Assembly: GCA_003222455.1 (NCBI GenBank)
Contig: QHWF01000229.1
Span: 1 to 5,441 of the forward strand
Reading direction: 5' to 3'
From: Acidobacteriota bacterium
Lineage (GTDB): Bacteria; Acidobacteriota; Vicinamibacteria; Vicinamibacterales; CAVVIG01
DNA: 5,441 nt
Below, piece by piece: positions 1 to 5,144 of the stretch. The position numbers were made by a program, and so were the translations under genes. Position 1 is the stretch's first letter, and each line of letters opens with the position of its first letter. The notes under the pieces are model-generated. The model ran no database searches, was not told the origin of the DNA, and saw only the letters and a program-made list of their open reading frames with translations.

Positions 1-1688
1 GCACGGTCATGTACACCACCAGGGACGATCGTCAGATCGTCGTCGACACGCGGATGGCGGCGCTCCGGTTCGACGGCGGGACGGCGCGGGTGCTGCAGGC
101 GAACCGCGACGTCACTCAGGGCAAACGGACGGAAGAGGCGTTGCGTGCGAGTGAGAGCCGCTTCCGCCAGCTGGCCGAGGCCACGCCGGCGATGATCTGG
201 CAGGTCTCTCCGGACGGATTGTTCACGTACGTCAATCAACGGCTGCGTGACTACCTCGGGAGCGAAACGATGCGCGCGGCGGACTGGCGCGATGCCATCC
301 ATCCGGACGATCGGTCCCGTCTCGAATTGTTCAGAGAAAGCTCGCGGGCCGTGCACCAGATCGCGTCCGATGAATTCCGGGTGCGACGCCATGATGGGGA
401 GTACCGCTGGTTCTACGTTCAGACGGCGCCGGTTCTGGACAGCGACGGTACCCCTGCCTGTCGGATCGGGACGGCGACGGATATCGACGAATTGAAGTGC
501 GCGCAGGGGGCGCTGGTCGAAGCGAACCAGCGCAAAGACGAGTTCCTGGCGACGCTCGCTCACGAGCTGCGCAATCCGCTGGCGCCGATTCGATTCGCAC
601 TAGAAGGGCTGAAGGAGGATGTCTCCCCGCTGGTCTCGGCGCACGCACGCGCCGTCATCGAGCGGCAGGTGAAACAGCTCGTCCGCCTGGTCGAGGACCT
701 GCTCGATGTGTCGCGGATTACGACGAACAAAATCCGGCTCCGCCGCGAGCGTGTGCGGCTGGCGGATCTGATAGAGGTCGCGCTGGAAAGCGCGGTGCCC
801 CTCGCAAAGGCTGCCGAGCATCGACTCGATATCAAGCCGCCGCCGCCGACGGTCTGGATTCACGGCGATGCGGCCCGCCTCGTCCAGGTGTTCTCGAACG
901 TGCTGAACAATGCGGTCAAGTTCACGCCTCGCGGCGGACAGATCTCGGTGACCGCGGACGTGGAAGGCCGTGACGCGGTATTGCGCGTCCGCGACACCGG
1001 GATCGGCATCGCGCCCGAGGCGCTCCCGCACCTGTTCGAGATGTTTCACCAGGAAGGGAACATTCTCGATCGATCGACCGGCGGTCTGGGCATCGGCCTG
1101 ACGCTCGCGCACCGGTTGATCGAAATGCACGACGGCCGGATCGACGTGCGCAGCGCCGGCATGGGCAAGGGCACCGATGTGGAAATCAGGCTTCCCACCA
1201 CCATGGCGGCACGGGTCGTCGCGCACGAAGCGGAACCCGCCGCGACCGGCGCCAGGCGGCCTCTGCGCGTCGAGATCGTCGACGACAACGTCGATGCGGC
1301 CGAGATGCTGGGCCTCCTCGTGTCGAGCCTCGGCCACTTGACGCAGCTGGCGTACGATGGCCCGTCGGCGCTGGATGTCGCCGACACGTTCGTGCCCGAC
1401 GTGATCGTGCTGGACATCGGCTTGCCGATCATGAACGGCTATGAGGTCGCGCGGGAACTGCGGCGCCGGCCAGCGCTGCACCACGTCCATCTGGCTGCGC
1501 TCACAGGATGGGGACAGGCAGAGGATCGCCGGCGGGCGCGTGAGGCGGGGTTCGATACGCACTTCACGAAACCGGTCTCGGCGACCGCGGTGAAAGATCT
1601 GTTGTCGGCGGTAGCTCGGGGTGTCGAGTATGCGGGCGACGCGAACGGCAGGCCACGTACCCGGTTCGGCGACCGACCGATCGTGTAA
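1..1688 (+). CDS. Hybrid sensor histidine kinase (PAS-PAS-HisKA-HATPase-REC), 5'-truncated by the window
   Basis: Residues are counted from the ATG at 9, but the frame is already open at position 3 and the first ~40 residues are the tail of a PAS domain ending in the usual 'ANRDVTQGKRTEEAL' link. That ATG is therefore probably internal and the gene starts upstream. A complete PAS_3-type sensor follows (about 46-167; HPDD at 98-101, DGEYRW at 129-134). HisKA has phospho-acceptor H185 in AHELRNP. The HATPase domain shows the N box (N297-N301), G1 (DTGIG, 329-333), the F box (LFEMF, 342-346) and G2 (GGLGIGL, 358-364). The C-terminal receiver has acidic pair D425/D426, phospho-acceptor D469, T499 and K521, all intact. 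No membrane segment is seen in the visible part, so cytosolic sensing is likely. Phosphate should pass from H185 to D469. No output domain is present, so a separate HPt or response regulator is presumably needed. The ligand is unknown. Confidence 0.95.
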   Translation, partial: TVMYTTRDDRQIVVDTRMAALRFDGGTARVLQANRDVTQGKRTEEALRASESRFRQLAEATPAMIWQVSPDGLFTYVNQRLRDYLGSETMRAADWRDAIHPDDRSRLELFRESSRAVHQIASDEFRVRRHDGEYRWFYVQTAPVLDSDGTPACRIGTATDIDELKCAQGALVEANQRKDEFLATLAHELRNPLAPIRFALEGLKEDVSPLVSAHARAVIERQVKQLVRLVEDLLDVSRITTNKIRLRRERVRLADLIEVALESAVPLAKAAEHRLDIKPPPPTVWIHGDAARLVQVFSNVLNNAVKFTPRGGQISVTADVEGRDAVLRVRDTGIGIAPEALPHLFEMFHQEGNILDRSTGGLGIGLTLAHRLIEMHDGRIDVRSAGMGKGTDVEIRLPTTMAARVVAHEAEPAATGARRPLRVEIVDDNVDAAEMLGLLVSSLGHLTQLAYDGPSALDVADTFVPDVIVLDIGLPIMNGYEVARELRRRPALHHVHLAALTGWGQAEDRRRAREAGFDTHFTKPVSATAVKDLLSAVARGVEYAGDANGRPRTRFGDRPIV

Positions 1689-1702
1689 CGACGTTGGCTG
1701 AA

Positions 1703-2143
1703 TTAGCGAGACTCGCGACCGGTGTCGCGGGAGATCTCGCGCACCAGTCTGGCGACTTCGCGAGTACCACCCGTCCATGAGACGTCGGCCTGCGAGATGA
1801 TCCCGACACACGAGTCGCGGTCGTCCACTACCGGCACCCGTCTGATCTGGTGTTTTTCCATCGTTGCCACCACATCGTCGAGCGGTGCGTCCGCGCGCAC
1901 CGTGACCACGGGACCGGACATGCAGGTTTCGGCGGTGTACGCCATCGGGTTTTTTCCTGCTGCGACGACCCGGCACACGATGTCGCGATCGGTGACGACG
2001 CCAATGATTTGATCGCCCGGATCGACAACGGGGATCTCGCCGCAGTCGTTCTGCGCCATCAGCTTCGCGACTTCGTCCAGTGTCGTATTGGGCGTGCAGC
2101 ACGCAGGGTCGGGCGTCATTACGTCTCGCGCAAGCTTGGCCAT
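1703..2143 (-). CDS. Tandem CBS-domain protein
   Basis: This 146-residue protein is essentially two CBS repeats. CBS1 spans about 7-62 (DVMTPDP near its start, then GEIPVVD and GVVTDRDI at 48-55). CBS2 spans about 73-125 (VTVRADAPLDDVV, then IRRVPVVDD and GIISQADV at 114-121). A basic, arginine-rich tail ends at residue 146. Paired CBS domains form a Bateman module that commonly binds adenine nucleotides or other small ligands; no catalytic domain is attached, so it probably senses a ligand or acts through partners. The start is the ATG at 2143: an AGGAG lies 6 nt ahead of it, whereas the in-frame GTG at 2146 would leave only 3 nt. It is convergent with the upstream hybrid kinase, with 14 nt between the stop codons, and divergent from the secreted-protein gene. 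The cellular role is unknown. Confidence 0.9.
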   Translation of the reverse strand: MAKLARDVMTPDPACCTPNTTLDEVAKLMAQNDCGEIPVVDPGDQIIGVVTDRDIVCRVVAAGKNPMAYTAETCMSGPVVTVRADAPLDDVVATMEKHQIRRVPVVDDRDSCVGIISQADVSWTGGTREVARLVREISRDTGRESR

Positions 2144-2149
2144 CACCTT

Positions 2150-2154
2150 CTCCT
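2150..2154 (-). promoter_or_regulatory. Shine-Dalgarno of the CBS gene
   Basis: Read on the minus strand the sequence is GAGGAGAAGGTGATG. The AGGAG core is 6 nt from the ATG and only 3 nt from the preceding in-frame GTG, which decides the start in favour of ATG. Confidence 0.7.
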
Positions 2155-2365
2155 CGGTCGTGTACTCGCATGGCGGTCGATTTGATCTGGATCCACATAC
2201 CGCCGGGCTCGAAACAGTCGCGTCCTCTGAAGGACAACGGTTAAATCTCGCCGATCGCCGATCGATGCACGTGGCGCGTCAATACGCGTGCAACCACGGA
2301 TCCATGTCGACGCTTACAGCTGACCCGTCTGCGACGGTCTGATGGTTGCAAGCCGGATATTCCTC

Positions 2366-2370
2366 GGAGG
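2366..2370 (+). promoter_or_regulatory. Shine-Dalgarno of the secreted-protein gene
   Basis: GGAGG lies 4 nt ahead of the ATG at 2375 and selects it over the in-frame ATG at 2342, which has no such site and would put eleven extra residues before the signal peptide. Confidence 0.75.
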
Positions 2371-2374
2371 TAGC

Positions 2375-3010
2375 ATGAGAAACCGAATCTGGTCAGGAAC
2401 CTTGGCGGCGATCGTCGGCATCGCAACAGCAGGACTCGTTGCGCAGACGACGACGCCGCCGCAAACGACGACAACGACGACTTCGAGTTCCGATAAGAAG
2501 ATCACTGTGACGGGATGTCTCCAGGCAGCACCGCCTTCGGCCGCAGCCAGCGCCACTGGGGCAGCCGGAACCTCCGCTACAGCCGGTACAGGTACCGCCG
2601 GTACCGCCGGAACGGCTGGCGCAGGTACGACGGGTACGGCCGGTACGACCACTACCGCAGGTGCGGCGGGTACACAAGCCAATAGTGCCGCGAGTGAACA
2701 GAAGTTCATCCTCACCAACGCCATGCCAGCGTCCCCGGATGCCACGAACCCGCAGGCTAATCCGCAGACCAGCACGCCGACCAGCGCACCGAGCGGATCG
2801 ACGCCTCAAACGTACCGCTTGATTGCGAATCCGACCGCGCTCGGTCCGCATGTTGGCAAAAAGGTGGAATTGACTGGAACGGTCGAGGAGTCCAGCTCCG
2901 CCTCTCCGTCGACGACGACATCGAGTGATCCATCGACAGCATCGATGGCGAACATGCCTGCGTTGCGGGTCGAAGCCGGCAAGGTGCTGACCGCGCCGTG
3001 CTCGCAGTGA
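2375..3010 (+). CDS. Secreted hypothetical protein with Ala/Gly/Thr-rich segment and two conserved-looking blocks
   Basis: The 211-residue product begins with a typical Sec signal peptide: basic MRNR, a hydrophobic stretch from about 8 to 23, and a likely cut after LVA at residue 23. A Thr/Ser/Pro-rich linker follows, then a short block 'ITVTGCLQ' (C48). Next comes a low-complexity run of A, G and T (about 57-100), then KFILTNA (110-116), another Pro/Ser/Thr linker, 'TYRLIANP' (146-153), 'HVGKKVELTGTV' (159-170), a Ser/Thr linker, and the end block 'LRVEAGKVLTAPC' (197-209, C209). The beta-rich blocks resemble small OB-fold-like exported proteins recalled from Acidobacteriota, with low-complexity insertions in the loops. 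This family assignment is from memory. C48 and C209 could form a disulfide. The protein probably acts in the periplasm or outside the cell. It stands alone, followed by a hairpin 13 nt past the stop. No enzyme motif is seen and the function is unknown. Confidence 0.85.
   Translation: MRNRIWSGTLAAIVGIATAGLVAQTTTPPQTTTTTTSSSDKKITVTGCLQAAPPSAAASATGAAGTSATAGTGTAGTAGTAGAGTTGTAGTTTTAGAAGTQANSAASEQKFILTNAMPASPDATNPQANPQTSTPTSAPSGSTPQTYRLIANPTALGPHVGKKVELTGTVEESSSASPSTTTSSDPSTASMANMPALRVEAGKVLTAPCSQ
2543..2674 (+). repeat. Low-complexity 9-bp-period repeat coding Ala/Gly/Thr
   Basis: This in-frame segment encodes a run of A, G and T residues such as GTAGTAGTA. The unit is about nine bases. GGTACCGCC is repeated exactly at 2591-2599 and 2600-2608, with degenerate copies (GGAACGGCT, GGTACGACG, GGTACGGCC, GGTACGACC) around them. 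All changes keep the frame, as expected for slippage-prone coding repeats under selection only for length and composition. Confidence 0.75.
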
Positions 3011-3023
3011 CAGCCGGATGACG

Positions 3024-3063
3024 GGGACGGGAAGCCACGACAAGGCGTGTGGTTTCTCGTCCT
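3024..3063 (+). terminator. Strong hairpin downstream of the secreted-protein gene, possible terminator
   Basis: Bases 3024-3038 pair with 3049-3063 over 15 positions (12 Watson-Crick pairs and 3 G-U wobbles) around a 10-nt loop. The hairpin starts 13 nt after the stop codon, the right place for a transcript end. No T-run follows on either strand, so it is not a classical intrinsic terminator. It may end or protect the mRNA in another way. Confidence 0.5.
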
Positions 3064-3093
3064 GACCTTCGCGCCCGCCTGTAGGACATCAGA

Positions 3094-3253
3094 CCGGCAA
3101 GAGTTAGCAGGCTGCTGAAAAACGCAGCCTGAAGTGAAAAGTTAAAACAGAAAAGGCAAAAGCAGGCGGAAAACCGCACTTTTCTGTTTTAGCTTTTCAG
3201 TTTTAACTTCAGGTCGGCCCCTTTTTCAGCGACCTGCTAGCAGCCGGCAAGAG
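3094..3253. repeat. 10-bp direct repeats flanking the MITE-like element
   Basis: CCGGCAAGAG occurs exactly at 3094-3103 and again at 3244-3253, immediately outside the inverted-repeat element (2 nt and 4 nt from the terminal TAGCAGG/CCTGCTA). The position suggests a target-site duplication made on insertion, but the slightly unequal spacing leaves the exact element ends open. Confidence 0.5.
3105..3239. mobile_element. MITE/REPIN-like non-coding inverted-repeat element
   Basis: The element opens with TAGCAGG (3105-3111) and closes with its complement (3233-3239). Inside these ends, 3114-3122 pairs with 3222-3230, 3128-3134 with 3207-3213, and 3135-3155 with 3179-3199 (20 of 21 match). The last two stems are separated on the right arm only by a 7-nt insertion (3200-3206). 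The apex holds GCGG-AAAA-CCGC (3166-3177). Each end can instead fold by itself: 3108-3115 with 3124-3131 (8 bp) and 3210-3216 with 3230-3236 (7 bp). It codes for no transposase, so it would be moved in trans. Inverted paired hairpins recall REPIN/BIME elements, while terminal inverted repeats with flanking direct repeats recall MITEs. The A-rich/T-rich arms could also act as a bidirectional transcription stop. Confidence 0.65.
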
Positions 3254-3293
3254 CCAGCCCCCAGAGGAACACATTTCTGTATATGATTTGAGC

Positions 3294-3307
3294 GCGCCTG
3301 CAGGCGC
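3294..3307. promoter_or_regulatory. 14-bp perfect palindrome upstream of nadE
   Basis: GCGCCTGCAGGCGC is a perfect palindrome, 115 bp ahead of the proposed nadE start and 6 bp past a weak -10-like TATGAT (3282-3287). It could be an operator, but it does not look like the known NAD-regulator sites (NrtR, NiaR) and such palindromes can occur by chance in GC-rich DNA. Confidence 0.25.
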
Positions 3308-3323
3308 ACTTCATCGCCGCTTT

Positions 3324-3412
3324 TCACGAAGACTCGATGACATACGAAGCACACGAAGCGTCGTTGTGCGAAACCGGCCCTCGTGATTTCGTGTCTCTTC
3401 GTGGCTTCGTGA
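3324..3412. repeat. Inverted array of ACGAAG-type short repeats ahead of nadE
   Basis: The left arm has TCACGAAG (3324-3331), TACGAAG (3343-3349) and CACGAAG (3352-3358). The right arm carries the complement: TTTCGTGTC (3388-3395 region), CTTCGTGG (3397-3404) and CTTCGTGA (3405-3412). The outer 8-mers are exact complements. The unit spacing is roughly 8-10 bp. Similar 'cacgaag' strings are recalled from intergenic DNA of several GC-rich environmental phyla. The function is unknown. Confidence 0.55.
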
Positions 3413-3422
3413 CAGGCCGTCG

Positions 3423-5087
3423 GTGACACGAACCGTGGCGCAGACGCTTCGCATCGGAATCGCACAGGTCAACCCGACGGTCGGCGACGTGGACGGCAAC
3501 CTGGCGAAAGTCCGTGCCGCCAGGACGGCGTGCGGAGCGGGCTGCGATCTCGTGGTCTTCAGCGAGCTCGTCGCGACTGGCTATCCACCGGAAGATCTCG
3601 TCCTGCGGCCGGCAGTTCTTTCCGCCACGCGCGCGGGCATCGAAACGCTCGCCCGCGAGACGGCCAGCGGCCCTGCTCTCCTCGTCACCTCGCCGTGGCA
3701 GTCAGAGGGAATGACTTACAATGCCGGCCTGCTGCTGGCCGATGGCCGCATTCCCGCCATCCGGTACAAACACGAGCTCCCGAACTACGGTGTATTCGAC
3801 GAGAAGCGTGTGTTCGTTCCCGGCCCTCTGCCGGATATCGTGGAGTTTCGTGGCGCCCGTCTCGGCGTCATGATCTGTGAAGACATGTGGTTCCCTGCCG
3901 TCGCGCGGCATCTTCACAATCAGGGTGCCGGTCTGCTGATCGTCCCGAACGGATCGCCCTTCGAGCGCGGAAAGTTCGGGCAGCGTGCGGCACTCGCCGC
4001 CAGGCGCGCCACCGAAACCGGCCTGCCGCTGATGTACGTGAATCAGGTCGGTGGACAGGACGAGCTGGTGTTCGACGGCGGATCGTTCGTGGTGAGCGCG
4101 GCAGGATCGCTGGTCGCTCGCCTTCCGTTCTGGAAGGAAGCCTGCGTGGTAACGGAGTGGACGCGCGTGAACGACGAATGGACCTGCGGCGCCGGATCGG
4201 CGGCGGCGCCGACCCCCGAGCCGGCGAATACGTACCACGCGCTGATGACCGGGCTTCGCGACTACGTGAACAAGAACCGGTTTCCCGGCGTCCTGCTCGG
4301 CCTGTCGGGCGGCATCGACTCCGCCCTCACCGCCGTCGTCGCCGTCGATGCCCTGGGCGCAGAGCGGGTGGTTGCGGTGCGGCTGCCGTCGCAGTTCACC
4401 AGCGACGAGAGCCAGCGCGACGCTGCCGACTCGGCCGCGCGACTCGGGTTGCGCCTTGAAACCGTGCCCATCGGCGATGTCGTGCACGCGGTTGAAGGAA
4501 CACTGGCACCGCATTTTGGCGCGCGGCCCCGCGATATCACCGAGGAAAACATTCAGGCGCGCGTCCGCGGCCTGTTGCTGATGGCGCTGTCGAACAAGTT
4601 CGGATCGATGCTGATCACCACCGGGAACAAGTCGGAGATGTCGGTTGGCTACGCCACGCTCTACGGCGACATGTGCGGTGGTTATTCCGTGCTGAAGGAT
4701 CTCTATAAGACCGAGGTCTACGAGCTGGCGGCGTGGCGCAACCGATGCGTGCCCGAAGGCGGCCTCGGGCCGACCGGTGAGGTGGTTCCGGCGAACGTGA
4801 TGACGAAAGCTCCGACTGCCGAGCTCCGGCCCAACCAGAGAGATCAGGACTCGCTTCCGGAATATGCCGAGCTCGACGCCATTCTGAACGAGCTCGTCGA
4901 GCACGAGCGCAGCATCGACGACATCGTGGCCGACGGCCACCCCCGCGAAATGGTCAGCCGCGTCCAGAATATGCTGCTCACCGCTGAATACAAGCGGCGG
5001 CAGGCGCCCCCCGGCGTGAAGACGTCGAGCAAGAGTCTCGGCCGCGACCGTCGCTATCCGATCACGAACTTTTTTCGGGAGGGGTAA
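3423..5087 (+). CDS. nadE: Glutamine-dependent NAD+ synthetase
   Basis: This cytosolic enzyme makes NAD+ in the last step of the biosynthetic pathway: deamido-NAD+ + ATP + glutamine give NAD+ + AMP + PPi + glutamate. The 554 residues are normal for the two-domain form. The N-terminal nitrilase-like glutaminase (about 9-245) has the Glu-Lys-Cys triad: E48 (VFSELV), K116 (RYKHELP) and C152 (MICEDMWFP). The C-terminal synthetase (about 270-550) has the ATP-pyrophosphatase loop SGGIDS (295-300), TTGNKSEMSVGYATLYGD (399-416), KDLYKTEVYELA (425-436) and the closing GRDRRYPITNFF. Ammonia made in the first domain is channelled to the second. All key residues are present, so it should be active. The start is uncertain: GTG at 3423 or GTG at 3435 both fit the family (which usually begins just before 'IGIAQVNPTVGD'), and neither has a good ribosome site. 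Confidence 0.97.
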   Translation: MTRTVAQTLRIGIAQVNPTVGDVDGNLAKVRAARTACGAGCDLVVFSELVATGYPPEDLVLRPAVLSATRAGIETLARETASGPALLVTSPWQSEGMTYNAGLLLADGRIPAIRYKHELPNYGVFDEKRVFVPGPLPDIVEFRGARLGVMICEDMWFPAVARHLHNQGAGLLIVPNGSPFERGKFGQRAALAARRATETGLPLMYVNQVGGQDELVFDGGSFVVSAAGSLVARLPFWKEACVVTEWTRVNDEWTCGAGSAAAPTPEPANTYHALMTGLRDYVNKNRFPGVLLGLSGGIDSALTAVVAVDALGAERVVAVRLPSQFTSDESQRDAADSAARLGLRLETVPIGDVVHAVEGTLAPHFGARPRDITEENIQARVRGLLLMALSNKFGSMLITTGNKSEMSVGYATLYGDMCGGYSVLKDLYKTEVYELAAWRNRCVPEGGLGPTGEVVPANVMTKAPTAELRPNQRDQDSLPEYAELDAILNELVEHERSIDDIVADGHPREMVSRVQNMLLTAEYKRRQAPPGVKTSSKSLGRDRRYPITNFFREG

Positions 5088-5097
5088 AAAAGTGTGT

Positions 5098-5130
5098 GAA
5101 GGACACAAAGGGCACAGAGGACGCAAAGGA
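5098..5130 (+). repeat. Short direct-repeat array between nadE and the DinB gene
   Basis: About three degenerate copies of a 9-10-bp unit stand in a row: GGACACAAAG, GGCACAGAGG, ACGCAAAGGA. It is purine-rich on the plus strand, unlike the flanking coding DNA. It fills most of the 57-bp gap and may leave the two genes on one transcript, as no terminator is seen. Confidence 0.45.
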
Positions 5131-5134
5131 ATGT

Positions 5135-5138
5135 GGAG
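5135..5138 (+). promoter_or_regulatory. Shine-Dalgarno of the DinB-family gene
   Basis: GGAG lies 6 nt ahead of the ATG at 5145 and supports that start. An earlier ATG at 5131 is in another frame and stops after five codons. Confidence 0.65.
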
Positions 5139-5144
5139 CTGTTC

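Larger units (their letters stand above)
2144..2374. other. Divergent intergenic region between the CBS gene and the secreted-protein gene
   Basis: These 231 bp must hold the promoters of both divergent genes, yet no convincing -35/-10 pair could be picked on either strand. Visible small structures are a 5-bp hairpin GTCCT-ctga-AGGAC (2222-2235), a direct repeat of CGCCGAT around 2250-2262, and a 5-bp inverted repeat CGCGT-caat-ACGCG (2275-2288). None matches an operator that can be named. Confidence 0.4.
3011..3422. other. 412-bp non-coding spacer rich in inverted and direct repeats
   Basis: No supportable gene lies here; open frames across it are interrupted or follow the repeat arms. In order it contains a long hairpin just after the secreted-protein gene, a MITE/REPIN-like element with flanking direct repeats, an AT-richer stretch with a possible -10-like TATGAT (3282-3287, with no matching -35), a 14-bp perfect palindrome, and an ACGAAG-type inverted array running almost to the nadE start. 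Confidence 0.7.

Noticed and set aside
1067..1078. TCGATCGATCGA palindrome
   Set aside because: It lies inside the kinase coding sequence (ILDRSTGG region) and is explained by codon choice.
600..2237. 545-codon open frame on the minus strand
   Set aside because: It runs antisense through the hybrid kinase and over the CBS gene in another frame. Its product is arginine/histidine-rich low-complexity with no domain, as expected for a shadow frame in GC-rich DNA.
2314..2775. Minus-strand frame with Val/Pro/Ala repeats
   Set aside because: The VPAVPAVP-like run is the complement of the Ala/Gly/Thr repeat in the secreted-protein gene, which has its own ribosome site and signal peptide.
2757..3179. 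Minus-strand frame beginning with a Phe/Cys-rich hydrophobic segment
   Set aside because: The hydrophobic start is just the A-rich arm of the inverted-repeat element read in reverse. There is no ribosome site or domain.
3105..3239. Possible CRISPR array or tRNA in the repeat-rich spacer
   Set aside because: There are no regularly spaced identical repeats with unique spacers, and no cloverleaf or CCA-type end. The symmetry is that of a single inverted-repeat element.
5068..5093. Intrinsic terminator after nadE
   Set aside because: The stem is almost only A-T pairs and the T-run precedes rather than follows the loop on the plus strand, so it does not fit a terminator for nadE.
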